Shown piece by piece: positions 11,036-23,053 of a stretch of DNA of 64,000 nt. Each line of letters starts with the position of its first letter. The first letter of the stretch is position 1. Made by a program: the position numbers and the translations under genes. Origin of the DNA: Luzula sylvatica (taxonomy: Eukaryota > Streptophyta > Magnoliopsida > Poales > Juncaceae). Below the pieces are notes generated by a model. That model was not told the DNA's origin and made no database searches. It was given only the letters and a program-made list of their open reading frames with translations. The stretch lies in the NCBI GenBank assembly GCA_946800325.1, contig OX326958.1, positions 72,475,264 to 72,539,263 of the forward strand, read 5' to 3'.

Positions 11036-12844
11036 GTTATAGCGATTCGACAAAAAAAATTAAAAAAATTCTATTTTGCAAGACTAGGTGTGTGCTGGAT
11101 CATGAAAAAATTACACTTGAAAAATTTGGGTCACGAAAACGTGATTATCATTCCTTCAAAACAAAAAATGTGATTATCATGTTTGGTACATCATGAGAAT
11201 CCTACGTGTACGGAATGTAATATTTTCATGATGTGATACATTACCATGAACCATGAAAAATGATTCCCACAAAAATTGATGGTAATGTAACATTCTCATT
11301 TCATTTACGAAAATACTCTCTATTTGTTAAATTGTTTATTCTTTGAAATATTTATTTATTTATTTTTAAATTAAATATTATAAGATAATTATAGTTATAA
11401 TTAAAATAATTATTATATTTACTATATTTATTTTAAAAAATAACAAATAATGTAAATATATATAATTATTAAATAATTATATTATTATTAAATATAATAT
11501 AATTGTAATTGTAATTATTTAAGAAAAATAATATATTTGGGCTTCATATTCTCTTCCTACTGTATTTTTTATATATTATTAAATTATAATTGTATTTAAT
11601 TTAAATATTAATTCATAAAATAAAGTATAAATGATTGCAGATAATAATATATAATAATATTGAATTAGATATTATAGAGATATAAAATATATTAGATGAT
11701 ATGGACATATAAAATATATAATTGATTTCATGTATCTCAAAGTATAATGGTAATTTCATAAATAAATAAATCAAAGAATATTGACATTTCTATAAATGTA
11801 AATTTTTAATCCAAACAACAATATTTCTATGACATGGTAATGTGATTCCCACTATAAATATGACATGACTTTTAAGAGGAGAAGTAAAAGAAAACATAAC
11901 AAACTTCAAGAAATAAACTAGTGTCGTCATTATTCTCTCTTCTCATTTTCTCTTGCATGAAAAAATAAGAAAGAGAAGAAGAAAGAAAATATTTATTAAT
12001 ATTTCCTCGTTCTCTCTTGAGTCTTACTTCTCATTTTCTTTTTAGCTTTGTTAAATCTTGAATGAAAAGAAAAGAAGAACCAAAGAAGAGACATTATCTC
12101 ATACAAGTCTTATATTTTCTCAGTTAATTTCTTACAAATCCACTTCGAAAAATTACTGCATAATTTGTTTGGCAAGTATTATGATAGTCATGATGATTCG
12201 AGTAGGTATTTAGGTCTGGTTTTGTTTGTGCAAACGTAGTCAGAATGACTATTGTATCATGGCATGGAAGGCTATTCATCGGATCTGGTGCACACCAAAT
12301 AATATAATTGGTGTGGAAGAATAAGTCTTTAATAACAATGACTTTGTAACGCGAACAGAAAACATCTTTAAGTGTCATTCTTCTCTAAATTATCATATCC
12401 CACCAACAAATAATATATTAGCGAAAAAAAGATATAGTAAAACTAAGAATGGTACACTAGCATTATAAATGATATATTTGTTGGGATTCGTATAACCCGA
12501 GCCCCGCACAGCGAAATAAAGAACCCGGGGCACTTCCCTAATCCAAGACCACACCATCACTTCGGTGCGCGAACAATTATGCAATATCTAATATTACGTG
12601 TAATACCTTCGTGAAATTGATCACGACCGAAGAATTGGCGTGCTTGTCTTCTCATTCTTTCTGTCACGTTGGTGACTAGTCGTGCGTCCCAAGCCCACAC
12701 GTCTTCCATCGTCTTGACAACTTGGTTGTTTCTTTGTGTGTCCCACGTCCGCACTCTTCAACAGTCTTCTCGTAAATTTCTTCTCATTTGGAACACAAAC
12801 AAGGATCATAGCAATGATCCATCCACCCGTATCCACGTGAGGAA
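11036..12844. other. AT-rich intergenic stretch, probable decayed DNA elements
   Basis: From 11140 to 11860 near-palindromic strings (ATGTGATTATCATG near the left, GACATGGTAATGTGATTCCC near the right) suggest an old AT-rich MITE, but no clean ends or target duplication were found. From 12480 to 12800 the base composition is less AT-rich without a recognisable protein. Confidence 0.4.
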
Positions 12845-13260
12845 TAAATTATCAACAAAAGAATCCATTTTCTGAATTCTTTAGTCTGGTCTCGTTTTTA
12901 TCTTTTTCTTTTTCTTTAGGACATGTATTTATTTTTCCATTTGTAATTTACCATCAACTAATTAATGGTACGAAAATACATCTAGTTTAATGTAAATATA
13001 TATGGCTGATACTCAGGCATGACTTGAGATCACTTTTTTTTAATGTCGCATGTCGAATGAGTATGAGTTAGTGTTAGAATATTTGGGTCATTATGAATCT
13101 ATGAGCCTAATTCATACTGGATGATAGTTAGGTTAGTGGTGTTAGTTGCCCAAGTGGATGTAACTATTTTATAAGTTACCTCTCTTGTAATCATTGTAAT
13201 CACTCAAAAATATATTTCAATTTCAATCTAGTATTCATAATTCTCTCAATCTAGTTCTTT
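12845..13260 (+). repeat. repeat module B
   Basis: It shares ATCCATTTTCTGAATTCTTT, AATTTACCATCAACTAATTA and ATGAGTATGAGTTAG with copies at 22815-23053 (continuing at 27043-27195), 41395-41690 and 61210-61480. In two of these copies module A follows directly, so A and B are parts of one larger unclassified repeat. From 13261 to 13597 the sequence is plain AT-rich DNA. Confidence 0.65.
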
Positions 13261-13597
13261 TTATTTCTATATTTTGCCTTTGTATATATTTGTATATATT
13301 ACAATAATTATCTAATACTCTTATTATTCTACTATCTATATTATATCTAGTATTACCTATTGTAATAGTTAGTACGAAGAAAAAAAATATTAAGAAAAAA
13401 ATTCTATCATTTAATTGTAACAATTCATCTGATTTTAAAATGCTCTACGTATTCTTTTATTGTATCATAATTAAAATATTTTATTTGATTTTATAAAACA
13501 AAAATAAAACTATACTAATTTGGTTAATATCTTTAGTACCGAATTGAAAAAAAAATAGATGAGGAACATTTTAGTCCAAAATAAATGAGTAGACTTA

Positions 13598-14767
13598 GGG
13601 CATGTTTGATTTGAGGGATTTAAGGGGATTGTAGTCCTATATCCTATATTCCTATCAAAATTCATTGTTTGATTTATAGATACATTTATTCTTGTGACAA
13701 AATTCCTGAATTATGTCGTTCACTAGAAAAATATGTATTCCAAAATACGCGGATAACTGTCTCGTCCGTGTATTTAGTACAAGGCGTGAGAAGATATTTC
13801 AGTACCCGCTCATTTTCCCTTTTTCTTTCTTCAACGAGGAAGATATCAAGGCGGAAAAGATATTCTTCATAAATGAAAGAGATTTTTCAAGATTTGAATA
13901 CAAATATATTAGTTCTTCTTGCAAAAGATATCAAGGCGGCAATTGCGACAATCCCGTCCCAATATCCATCTTCGGTATTACGTCTTGCATAATGCTACTT
14001 GGCACAAAATGAAGTTTACACGGTGCGTGTTTCATTTCATATAGTACAAATGAAAAAATCGAATGGATGGATGAATTTATGCTTCACCATAGTACGAATG
14101 GTAGGGACGGTATGGGCGATATAGGTGGTGTGGGTGGTCTGACTGGTACGAGTCGTGGAACTGCTATGGGCGGTATCGGTGGTGTGGGTGGTATGACTGG
14201 TATGAGTGGTGGAAGTGGTATCGGTGGTGCGTGCGATGGGGCATTTTTTTAATTGATGAAAATCATGATATAATTTATGGTACTATTTTGAATATATTAG
14301 CATTTTGAGTATGTTTAAAATTATTAGATATTAATATTGACTATTTTGTATACGCACAATGTTTTGCGAATGATCTGATATTAGTGTCTTGTTAATTAAA
14401 AATGTTGTGTTCTCGTGTATGTTTTGTGAAAGTTGAATTTTTTTTTGGTTAATTATATATATTTGTGGTTATTGTGTGAGTTAACTTTTTATTTTTTATA
14501 TTTAATTAATATTTTATTATTTCAAATGTCGAAATTTTATTCTTCGTTTGCATGAAATATAATAAATATATGATGGATTAAAAATTATAATATCATTCAT
14601 CTTATTAACTAACTTGTAAAATCATGAATTTCAATTAGAAATCAAACAATAAATTTTAGTTTACATGACATTGGAATACAACATATAATGGAACAACTCA
14701 AGTGTATTGTGAAGTACATGGATTGTAATATTCATGTATCTCAAAATTCCCCAAATCAAACATGCCC
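13598..14767. mobile_element. Tourist-like (PIF/Harbinger) element, 1170 bp
   Basis: The ends are GGGCATGTTTGATTTGA and its inverse TCAAACATGCCC. A TTA target duplication lies on each side (13595-13597 and 14768-14770). Terminal sequence and 3-bp TTA duplication are diagnostic of PIF/Harbinger. The paralogous site next to gene 2 (about 19860) lacks it. The core (about 13690-14250) is more GC-rich than the ends and holds a 99-codon open frame (13713-14012) and a glycine-rich frame (14067-14252) made by repeats of GGTGGTGTGGGTGGT type. I do not recognise a transposase, so this is a non-autonomous element with unusual cargo. Confidence 0.85.
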
Positions 14768-14774
14768 TTACTAC

Positions 14775-14940
14775 TAAGTTGAAAATTCAGTATAGAAAGA
14801 GGATAAGGAAGAAAATTCAACCCATATTAATTATTGAACATACTCAAACTTAGTTTTGCATCCAATTTTCATTGTAGTGTTATCCAAACATCTAAATGAT
14901 GATATCTCCATCAAACGAAGAACATCTAAATTATTTATAG
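14775..14940. repeat. distal end of the P450 tandem duplication (copy 1 side)
   Basis: This matches 19865-20035 beyond gene 2 (shared AAAATTCAGTATAGAAAGA, GTGTTATCCAAACATCTAAA). It marks the outer limit of the duplicated P450 block on this side. Confidence 0.7.
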
Positions 14941-15129
14941 TAATAATGCAACTGCTCCGGCCGAGCCCACGTTGTGCCACGTCGCTCATCCATTCCGGGC
15001 CATTCGATCAAGATTGGACGGTCACGATTTGAATGGACCCGGTTTACATAGACCATTAGATGCTATTATGATAAGGTCCATGTGAACCGAGTCTAGCCAT
15101 ATTTCCTAACCACGCTCATACCCTTATCC

Positions 15130-16843
15130 CCATCCTCTCTCTCTCTCCTCTCATTTGGGCGTCTCGGAAAAAAAAAGAGAAAACCTGACGAAACCCTAGC
15201 GGGGACGAACGACTGCGAAGTCCATCGCCGTGACAACCTCCTCGCCTATCTCTCTCTATACAACGTATAATCGTCGTTTCTCTCTTCTGCTCGAGCCGTC
15301 AAACCCTAAATCGTCTCTTCAGATAAATCATTGGGTAAGATCCTTGGATTCTCGATTTTTTTCGCTCATTTTGTTATTTTTCATTGCTTCCCAACGGTTT
15401 GATTAATTTTTTAAAGTTCTGTAAATTGTTTGCTGATTTTATGCGTTATTTTTGCTTTGTAGGTTCCGATCAGAGGAGAGCAAAGGGATGTTGTTCAAGA
15501 AAATATCTTCGAAGGAAGAAAGAGAGGAAGAACTTCTTTTCGGTGTGTTCATTGGTATTTCTATAAACTGAAAAAGACGGATTTTGATGCATGTACTTTT
15601 CGTTTTAGAAATTTCCTATTTTTGTTGTTTACTTCTGTCAATTTTTGTCCAAAATAGGGTAATTGTTTCTCAAATTATCGATTCTAATTCCAAGGTATTG
15701 GTGCCCAGCAATTGTGCAAAGATGTACTTGCTAGAAATATTGGTTCAGTAATCTATAAGTTTTTTTTTTTGAAAAATTATTGGAGAAGGCTTTAAATCCT
15801 CCATCCAATATATATATATATTACTTCATCTCTAAATGGAATATTTTTTACAAATACATCCTCATTCTTTTTAATATCTACTTCTATTTTTCCATGCCTA
15901 CATAGAAATTAGAAGCTACATACAAACTATAACCGAAAAAGAGCAAAAATAAAAAATGAAAAATTGGACCTACTTGCATTATTCCCCTTACTGAGGCCCA
16001 TCTTGCTCCTCTTTCTAGGTTTCTTAACTCTCACCGCCTCTTTACCAATCTCTCTTCTTTTTGTGTTTTTATCTGCACTTTCCTCTCTCTTATTCATTAT
16101 TCTCACCTCCTCCTTACCATTCTTCGGCCTGCAGCCTGCTGTTCCTCTTTTCTGTCTCTTTCCTTACAAAAACTCTGATTTCTCTTCTCTTTCGTTGGAG
16201 TAATCTATAAGTTATTTTAATTTAATTTTTTTTTTGTAATGTAATCTCTTAAATTTGTTAATTAAGACAATTTCTTTTTCGAAATTTAAAATCAGTATGA
16301 GAAGATGATAAAAAAAACAGTAGCTGAGAAGTACACTCTACTTGAGGGTGTAAAAGAATTCCGGTACGGGTACAAACTCGTGATTGGTACCGATGTGAAA
16401 ACCGCACTAACTAAAAACTATGTCGTGGAAGTATGATCCCATTTATTATTCTTTTATTTCTAATACACTTGCACATATGCATGTTCTATTAGTCGTTATT
16501 TAGAAGTTTGTATTGTGATTCAGATTCCAACAAAAGAAGAGCTAAAGACGGTACTGGATAAGGCGAGGGACTTCCTTAAAGAAGCTGTGAATGGGGCAAA
16601 AGAGTCATTTGGCAAACTTGCATCAATTGGATCAATTGAAAATGAACCCAAATCTTATGTTTCATGTAAGTTTAAACTTTGAATTTTGAATAAACAACAT
16701 TTCACTTAAAATCTATTGGAAATGAATTAGTTCGTTGCTCTGTTCTCTTTTTAGCGTTTCATGGGCGAAAAGCTGAATTGTGCATACAAGATGGCGAGTT
16801 TCATGGTACAAGCGAGTATCTCGTACTTTTGTTTATATTTTAG
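15130..16843 (+). CDS. unrecognised small multi-exon plant gene, probably 3'-truncated
   Basis: A CT-rich leader with AAACCCTA motifs (about 15130-15334) ends at a GTAAGA donor and looks like a transcribed 5' UTR. The start codon is ATG 15488 in exon 2 (15463 to about 15545; MLFKKISSKEEREEELLF). Exon 3 (16296-16430), exon 4 (16524-16665) and exon 5 (16755-16843) have good splice sites, keep frame, and encode charged, helix-prone sequence with KYTLLEGVKEFRYGYKLVIG and LKTVLDKARDFLKEAV. The exon 2 donor must be GGT/GTGTTC to keep frame, the weakest point. The model gives about 140 aa. I do not recognise the family. The frame stops inside what looks like an intron, and 80 bp further the sequence becomes the P450 duplication block, so the true 3' exons were probably lost. 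Confidence 0.6.
15762..16198 (-). mobile_element. 437-bp non-LTR retro-insertion in an intron
   Basis: A 15-bp duplication, AGTAATCTATAAGTT, lies at 15747-15761 and 16199-16213. The left copy is followed by a T-run, so the element reads on the minus strand with a poly(A) tail. Just before the tail the sense strand has a TGGAG/CTCCA stem-loop and ATTTTTC. The purine-rich 5' part encodes nothing I recognise, and no tRNA boxes are visible. It may be a SINE-like element or a severely 5'-truncated LINE. It lies in intron 2 of the unrecognised gene. Confidence 0.8.
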
Positions 16844-16919
16844 ATTGCTTGTGTTTTTGTATTTCAAAATCTATTAGTTAATTTCAAGCAAAATTAATTA
16901 TGTTCTTGTTTTGTGCATA

Positions 16920-17173
16920 TGCAGAGTTTCTTTATGTTTAGATTAATTTTCAATTCTGGAAAAAACTTCAAGCAACAAGCAAAATTTAACAAACTTGAAT
17001 CTTTTTTTAATTATTCTCCAACAAAAATAAAAGACAACAAACTTATACAACAACATAACCATTTAAAACCAACCAGAGACTCTATAGCACAGAAACCAAT
17101 TAATTCCAACATAACATTTATAATTAAGTGCCAATATTATTGATATTATTTCCACAAACTTAAAGTTGCAGAC
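16920..17173. repeat. proximal end of the P450 duplication (copy 2 side)
   Basis: The sequence matches the 3' flank of gene 1 (about 6850-7093). Similarity starts at about 16920, straight after sequence belonging to the unrecognised gene, so this is the duplication junction. Confidence 0.65.
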
Positions 17174-19533
17174 CTAATCATCTAGACTAGCAACACATTT
17201 GTATGGTGTTGCGAGTACTTTCAGGGGAATTTGTTTTCCGGCTGTGAATCCGAACGACTCGGACATGTCGATTTCTTCAGGTTTAGCTCCATTAGGAAGC
17301 TTCCAGTCAAAATGGTACAGAAGGTTGGCCAGTGGCAACTCGACATTTGCTAAGCCGAACGATAAGCCAGGACACATCCTTCTACCCGCACCAAATGGTA
17401 GAAACTCGAAATTGGTCCCCTTAAAATCAATATTGTTGTTAATAAATCTTTCTGGCTTGAACTTCTCTGGATCTTCCCAGTACTTTGGGTCTCTACCTGC
17501 ATCAAATCATTTAAAACATTGGAATATTTGACTTAATACAGTATCTTATACATAATGATATGTATTGTAAAAAAAAAGTATTTAGAACAAAATTAATTAC
17601 CTATGGCCCATACATTCACAAGGACGGTTGCTCCTTGGGGGATATCATAGCCAGAAATGCGGCATGTCTCGCCACATTGTCTCGGGACGAGGAGAGGGGC
17701 TGGTGGATGCAACCTCAGCGTCTCTTTGATGACTAGATGCAAGTAGTTTAGTTTAGGAAGATCCATCTCAGATACATTCGTTCTTCCTTTGAGGAGTTCT
17801 CGTATTTCTGATTGTGCTTTTTCCATCATTGTAGGATTGCGAATGAGCTCGGACATGGCCCACTCTAGAGTCTCTTTCGAGGTCCCGCTGCCTGCCGCAA
17901 AAACATCCTGAAATTCAAAGGCAAAATATCATGACGCGATCGATGAGATTGTGACGTGCTTTGAAATCTACATATTCTTGCAAAATATTTTTGTAGGATC
18001 ATAATAGATAACTTTTGCATATTTCATTAAATAAAGGTGTCCGTAGATTTAAATCGTGTTGTGTTGTGAACAGCATGAAGTTAAATATGTATGTATTGTT
18101 CAGGCCTCACAAAAATCACTTTCTTGACGGTGCCCATGTGCAGAAAACTCTGCAATTTGTGTTAAATCCGGTCTATATAATTATGTGTAAAATCGAGTTT
18201 ATTTACTCATTTATCATTGCTTCGTCAATGATTGTAATCAGACTTCATGAAATCACTCTAAATCAATGTTCAAATTGCAATATAACGGTCCATAGCGTTC
18301 GGACTGTGATTTACACGTGATCACCGTTATTGCACTTTATAGCGATGATATAGCGCCGCTATTTAGTCGATTGCGGAATTGAGTTTTAGAAATATTTACT
18401 GTTATTTGTGCTATGGCGGTGCTATTGCGGCGCTACTTAAATCATTGCTCTAAACTAATTACTACCGTGTTTCCTTTACGTTAATAATCCCTGTCTAATT
18501 TGAACTTAATATGCACTTCAAAATCATTGATGCCGCATTTAATTGTGAAATCACTAATAAACTCAAAACTATTGCCCTTTTGATTCTAAAATAACAAAAA
18601 ATACCTACAGATTTTGTGGCCAAATTCAAGAGAACTCACCATGGTGACGGCTCTGACAGTATCGATGTCCAATGGAATCTCTAGCACACCTTCGTCACAT
18701 ATCCTTAGTAGAACGTCGACCAGATCATCCGTCTCTCCCTCTCCTCTCCTTCTCTCTCTATGATGTTCGATAATCCTGTTTATTATGACAGTTCTAGTCC
18801 TCTGGCAACTCTCGGCTTCACGTCTCGATCTGCTGATGAAACTCACGAGGTTCGCGAGCCAAGACGAGGGGTACAAATCTCCCAAATTTGAACCCACATT
18901 GATTTTTCTACATCTATCGAGCACATTCAAGAGTACTTTTTGGTCGTTGCATTTGCTTCCAAAAATTGCCCTTGCCACTAAATCATTAATCATTATCGCT
19001 AACCTTTCACTGAGATCGACTACTTGACCATTAGACGCACTTGAAGAGATGGTTTCAATTAGGTTTTTTGTTTCTTGTTCGCGAATCGACCTGAACGAAA
19101 GGACCCGTTTCGAGCTAAACAATTCCGTAATACAGATCTTCCGCAACTGTCGCCAGTATTCTCCATATGGAGGGAAGATTAAACCCTTTCCTCCTTCAGT
19201 AAGGATACTGGTCGTGGTGTTAATTGGCCGCGAAGCAAACGTGACGTCGTGGGTTTTCATGATTTCCCTTGCTCCATCAGGGGAAGAGACTATAATAGTA
19301 GGAGTCTCTCCGAGCTGTAGGAGCATAATTGGACCGAACCGCAAAGATAAGTCGCGCATGGCTTGATGAGGAACAGAGCCAATCAAATCGCAGAGGTTTC
19401 CAAGTATGGGGTATTGCCATGGACCTGGTGGAGACTTAATTGAGTTAGTTTTGGAAATTAATTTGTGTTTGAAAAAGAGAACGGAGAAAAACAGAGAGAA
19501 GAATAGGAGAGAATAAGAAAGCCACGGTTCCAT
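17174..19533 (-). CDS. cytochrome P450, CYP71-like (tandem copy 2)
   Basis: Exons 19533-18640, 17907-17601 and 17496-17174 are joined by GT-AG introns of 732 and 104 bp and give 507 aa. The start [10 protein letters not shown] matches gene 1; an in-frame ATG 33 bases upstream (19566) would add 11 residues but is not shared. Anchor, PPGP, WRQLRK, KETLR, FKPERF and [10 protein letters not shown] are all present, with ligand Cys442. Exons 1 and 2 have the same lengths as gene 1. The I-helix reads AGSGTS with Gly306 in the acidic position, as in gene 1, so this change predates the duplication. The tail ends at SLDD, five residues shorter than gene 1. Differences cluster around residues 105-112 and 214-225, which may be substrate-recognition regions. 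Predicted role: ER mono-oxygenase of specialised metabolism, substrate unknown. Confidence 0.93.
18101..18158 (-). pseudogene. truncated relic of the same P450 exon-1 end, intron 1 of gene 2
   Basis: GCCTCACAAAAATCAC and GGTGCCCATGT match the relic exon in gene 1's intron (8038-8160) at the same distance from exon 2. Similarity is lost after about 58 bases. The relic therefore existed before the tandem duplication and has been partly deleted here. Confidence 0.65.
18264..18447. mobile_element. 184-bp hAT-type MITE in intron 1 of P450 gene 2
   Basis: It begins CAATGTTCAAAT and ends AAATCATTG (inverted CAATG termini). The flanks are CTCTAAAT (18256-18263) and CTCTAAAC (18448-18455), an 8-bp duplication with one mismatch. 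The matching intron of gene 1 (near 9225) lacks it, which confirms insertion after the duplication. Confidence 0.7.
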
Positions 19534-20041
19534 AATTTGAGCTTCTCCAGAGCTAACTGAGATCAATGTTATCTAATTCCGTGACTTCTTGAAATAAATT
19601 ATTTTACCACTTTTAACTCGTGGAAAAACCCATTGGATAGGAACCAACTACTTACATAGGGTAATCTCTCATTTATTTAGATGAGGTTTTCTTGGATACA
19701 CCAAAAAAATTTATATTTTATCCCATATTCTGGATAGTTTAGTGTTTATCACAATAAATCATCATGTTTGAGAGGGTGTGGGTTCGAGTCCCGACGACAT
19801 TAATATAAAAAAAAAATCTATAATGATCACGATTCGTGGTATAGATTTCTCTACAAAAAAAATTCTATTTACTAGAAAATTCAGTATAGAAAGACGGATA
19901 ACGAAGAAAATTCAACCCGTATTAATTATTCAACATACTCAAACTTAGTTTTGCATCTATTTTTCATTGTAGTGTTATCCAAACATCTAAACGATGGCAT
20001 CTCCGTCAAACGAAAGAATATCTAAATGATATAGACAGTAA
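19534..20041. other. upstream region of P450 gene 2, with tRNA-like relic
   Basis: 19534-19720 is the duplicated proximal promoter. Around 19770-19800 GTGGGTTCGAGTCCC matches a Pol III B box and is followed by a short A-run, suggesting a decayed SINE. No A box could be placed with confidence. From 19865 the outer end of the duplication is present. Confidence 0.45.
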
Positions 20042-20433
20042 GGGGGTGTTTGATTGGAGTTTTGGATTTGGAATGTTTTGAATATTTTCTTATGGATTCC
20101 ATTCCCATGTTTGGTTTACACGCTCGGTAATAAAGTAATGACATACTCCATTCCCTAGGGAATAGTTGATGGGAATATGATTACCACCAAAATTGATGGC
20201 TTTTCTCCATTCCCATGATGAGGGAATACATTTTATTTTAATTTCCAAAAATAAATAGGTCAAGGTTTCTATAAATAAACTCATTTTTACAATTTTAAAG
20301 TATGTCATGGAATAAATAATTGTATCAACCAAACAAGATATTAGAATATGTCATGGAATAATATGTATTGGCATCAGATTCCTTGACATACTCCATGTCA
20401 AGACATTCTCCAAAGTATGAACCAAACGGTCCC
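20042..20433. mobile_element. 392-bp Tourist-like (PIF/Harbinger) MITE
   Basis: The left end is GGGGGTGTTTGATTGG and the right end ACCAAACGGTCCC. A TAA target duplication lies at 20039-20041 and 20434-20436. No coding capacity. It has inserted into a short tandem array whose unit ATATAGACAGTAA is seen on both sides. Confidence 0.85.
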
Positions 20434-20436
20434 TAA

Positions 20437-20570
20437 AAGAGGGAACGTCACGTCACTGGCCCAATTTTCAAAGATATAGACAGTAAAGGAGGGGACATCA
20501 GTGGCCCAGTTTTCAAAGATATAGACAGTAAAGAAGGGGACGTAAATGACCCAATTTTCAAAGAGAAAAA
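20437..20570 (+). repeat. ~46-bp tandem repeat, three units
   Basis: GGCCCAATTTTCAAAGATAT followed by AGACAGTAAAG recurs at about 20458, 20503 and, decayed, 20548. The half-unit ATATAGACAGTAA just left of the Tourist-like element (20029-20041) belongs to the same array. Confidence 0.7.
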
Positions 20571-22583
20571 AGAAAGTCATGATTTGACATGTTTATTTTA
20601 GACATATATATATTTTTTTTAATGTAAATTTTCAATTATTTCAATAATTAAATTATGATATGTTGCATTTGTAGATATTTATGTGTCAATTATTTTACAC
20701 AAAGTTTTGATCAATTTTATAAGATCATATCATACATTGATGACGTGCGAAGTATTATTCGTTAAGTTTATGTTGTTCCCAGATGTATTTAATTTTTAAT
20801 TATTTCACATTATATTACATTATCAAATATGAATACAAATGAAATGTGAAGAATTAAATATCTAACACTGATAAATTAATATATAATATCATAAAACATA
20901 CATCAAATGTTATTAATATTTTTTAAAATATAATTTTAAAAAATTATGAAATATATTCACTTGAATTTTATTTTTATTTTGAATTTCATATTATCATATA
21001 TTCTTTTCTAGCTTAAAGTTATGAAAACAATTATGTAAGGAAATACAAAATAAAAATAAATATAATTACATTAGTAACTTCTAAATGTAATTATTAGTAT
21101 TTTTAAAATTATAACTTACAAAACTTGTACAATAATATAATTTTAAAAACTATAATTATTATAACTCCTTACGATATTTTGTTTGAAACACACGCATCAT
21201 TGCATTATACAACAATATTCTAAAGAATTTTTTTTTTCCATAATATTAAAATAAAAAGTATTTTCCAGGTGAAACTCTCAATTTCATTTTATTTTTAAAG
21301 ATATTGAAAGTTATCTATGAATATGTCTACTGTAGTTTATTCAAGAACTAGGAGATTACAATTTTTTGACTTTTAAAACTATTGTAAATATAATTATATT
21401 GGTAATTTGTAAGTATAAGTATGTTATATTTGTATTTTTATTTTTAGAAAACTATAATTTAAAAAAAAAATTATACACAATACTAAGTGTGTTATATTTG
21501 TATGTTTACTCAGAAAAAATTCATGTAATTTTTTAATAAAACTAACAAAAATGAAAGATATTAATTTACCAATCACCAATAACTTTTTCAACTTATAAAA
21601 CATATATTTTTCAATAATAAACATGCTACTGTAGTTCCAACACGAGCTCACTCAACGATAATAGTGGATTATTAATGATAATGTATTATATTAGTCTTGA
21701 AACATTTAATATTAACTGACAAATAGTAACATATATAAATCAAAAAGAAAATTATAGTATTACGAAGTCCTTGTTTAATCAATCGTCAATGCCCGACAGT
21801 TAAATCAATAGTCAATACCTTGTCTAATCCTCTGTCAGTTGAGTCAAACCAAATCCTTATCCTTATTTGATTTTAAGAATTTTCCATTTCTAAATTTTTT
21901 TGATGGAGACAAAAATTGGAAAAAAAATGAAGAGAGAAGATTTAAGGGAACCTCACAAAGATTGAGATAGTTTTGCTGATTAGAAAAGAAGCAAAAGTAC
22001 ACTACGGATTTTCTGAGTTCATTGTATGTAGTAACAGAAATGTAATTTTTTTCTCATGTTTTCAGTTACTGATACCAAAACAAGCAAAAACATGCTGATG
22101 GGAAATCAATATTGAAATATTATTATTTGTTTAAAAATCTGAAAATTGAAGTAATTGGCATGAATTAAGTTGAGAATTTTATATAATTTATTAAATTGTG
22201 TGATCATATTAAAGTTGAGAATTTAATATGTATTTTCCTTCAAATAGTAAGCTCTTTAAAACTCAAACGTACATGTATTTAAATACCGATGTTGTGCCTA
22301 GTATTTGTCATCAAGTTATGTGGTAATACAAAAAGAAATGAGAAGTAAACATTTGCTTATATTTGTATTTTATAACAATTTTAATACAAAAAACTGTTTT
22401 TCAACATAGTCTACATCATTGATGTAAATAATTGTTGAGTTGGTAGCTTAATTCATTGGTTTTTCAACATAGTCTACATCATGTGGAAAAAAAGATTTTT
22501 AATACAACATATTTCCAAAATAAATAAATAATAATAATACAATTTCTCCATCAATACAATTTTCATTAAATTATGAACAACAA

Positions 22584-22585
<2 letters not shown>
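20571..22585. other. very AT-rich intergenic DNA, no gene seen
   Basis: Long A/T runs without family-like coding sequence, clear element ends or target duplications. A 24-base phrase near 22391-22414 (CAACATAGTCTACATCAT core) is repeated at 22458-22481. Confidence 0.5.

Positions 22586-22626
<41 letters not shown>
22586..22626 (+). repeat. 41-base homopolymer of C
   Basis: An unbroken C-run flanked by CAAAA and ACATCC. Such runs are rare in plant DNA and could form an i-motif, or a G-quadruplex on the other strand. The exact length may be affected by sequencing slippage. Confidence 0.9.
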
Positions 22627-22814
22627 ACATCCCACTTGGACAAAAATAACGGGCTTCATTTCCTTACCACCAAATGGGCTAATATTACAAAGGTAATAAT
22701 CAATCACTCAACCCGACCCCCTTCTCTCGGGCCAAGTTTTAAGTTTTGGATTCAATGTTTGAACTAGAACTACCCGTAAGGTTAAAATACTACTAGCTAG
22801 CATTAAATTATCAA

Positions 22815-23053
22815 AAAAAAAGAATCCATTTTCTGAATTCTTTAGTCTGGTCTCGTTTTTTTTTCTTTTTTCTTTTTTTTTTAGGACATGCAATTTATTT
22901 TTCCATTTGTAATTTACCATCAACTAATTAATGGTACGAAAATACATTTACTTTAATGTAAATAAATATATATGGCTGATTCTCAGACATGATCTGAGAT
23001 CACTTTTTTTAATGTCGTATACTGAATGAGTATGAGTTAGTATTAGAATATTT
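22815..23053 (+). repeat. repeat module B, left part split by a LINE
   Basis: This matches the module B copies at 12860, 41395 and 61210 up to TTTGGGTCATTACGA. The rest of the module resumes at 27043 after the LINE insertion. Confidence 0.75.

Noticed and set aside
22573..22767. Open frame starting MNNKTPPPP with a run of Pro (and a Gly run on the other strand)
   Set aside because: It is produced entirely by the 41-base C homopolymer; flanks show no coding character.
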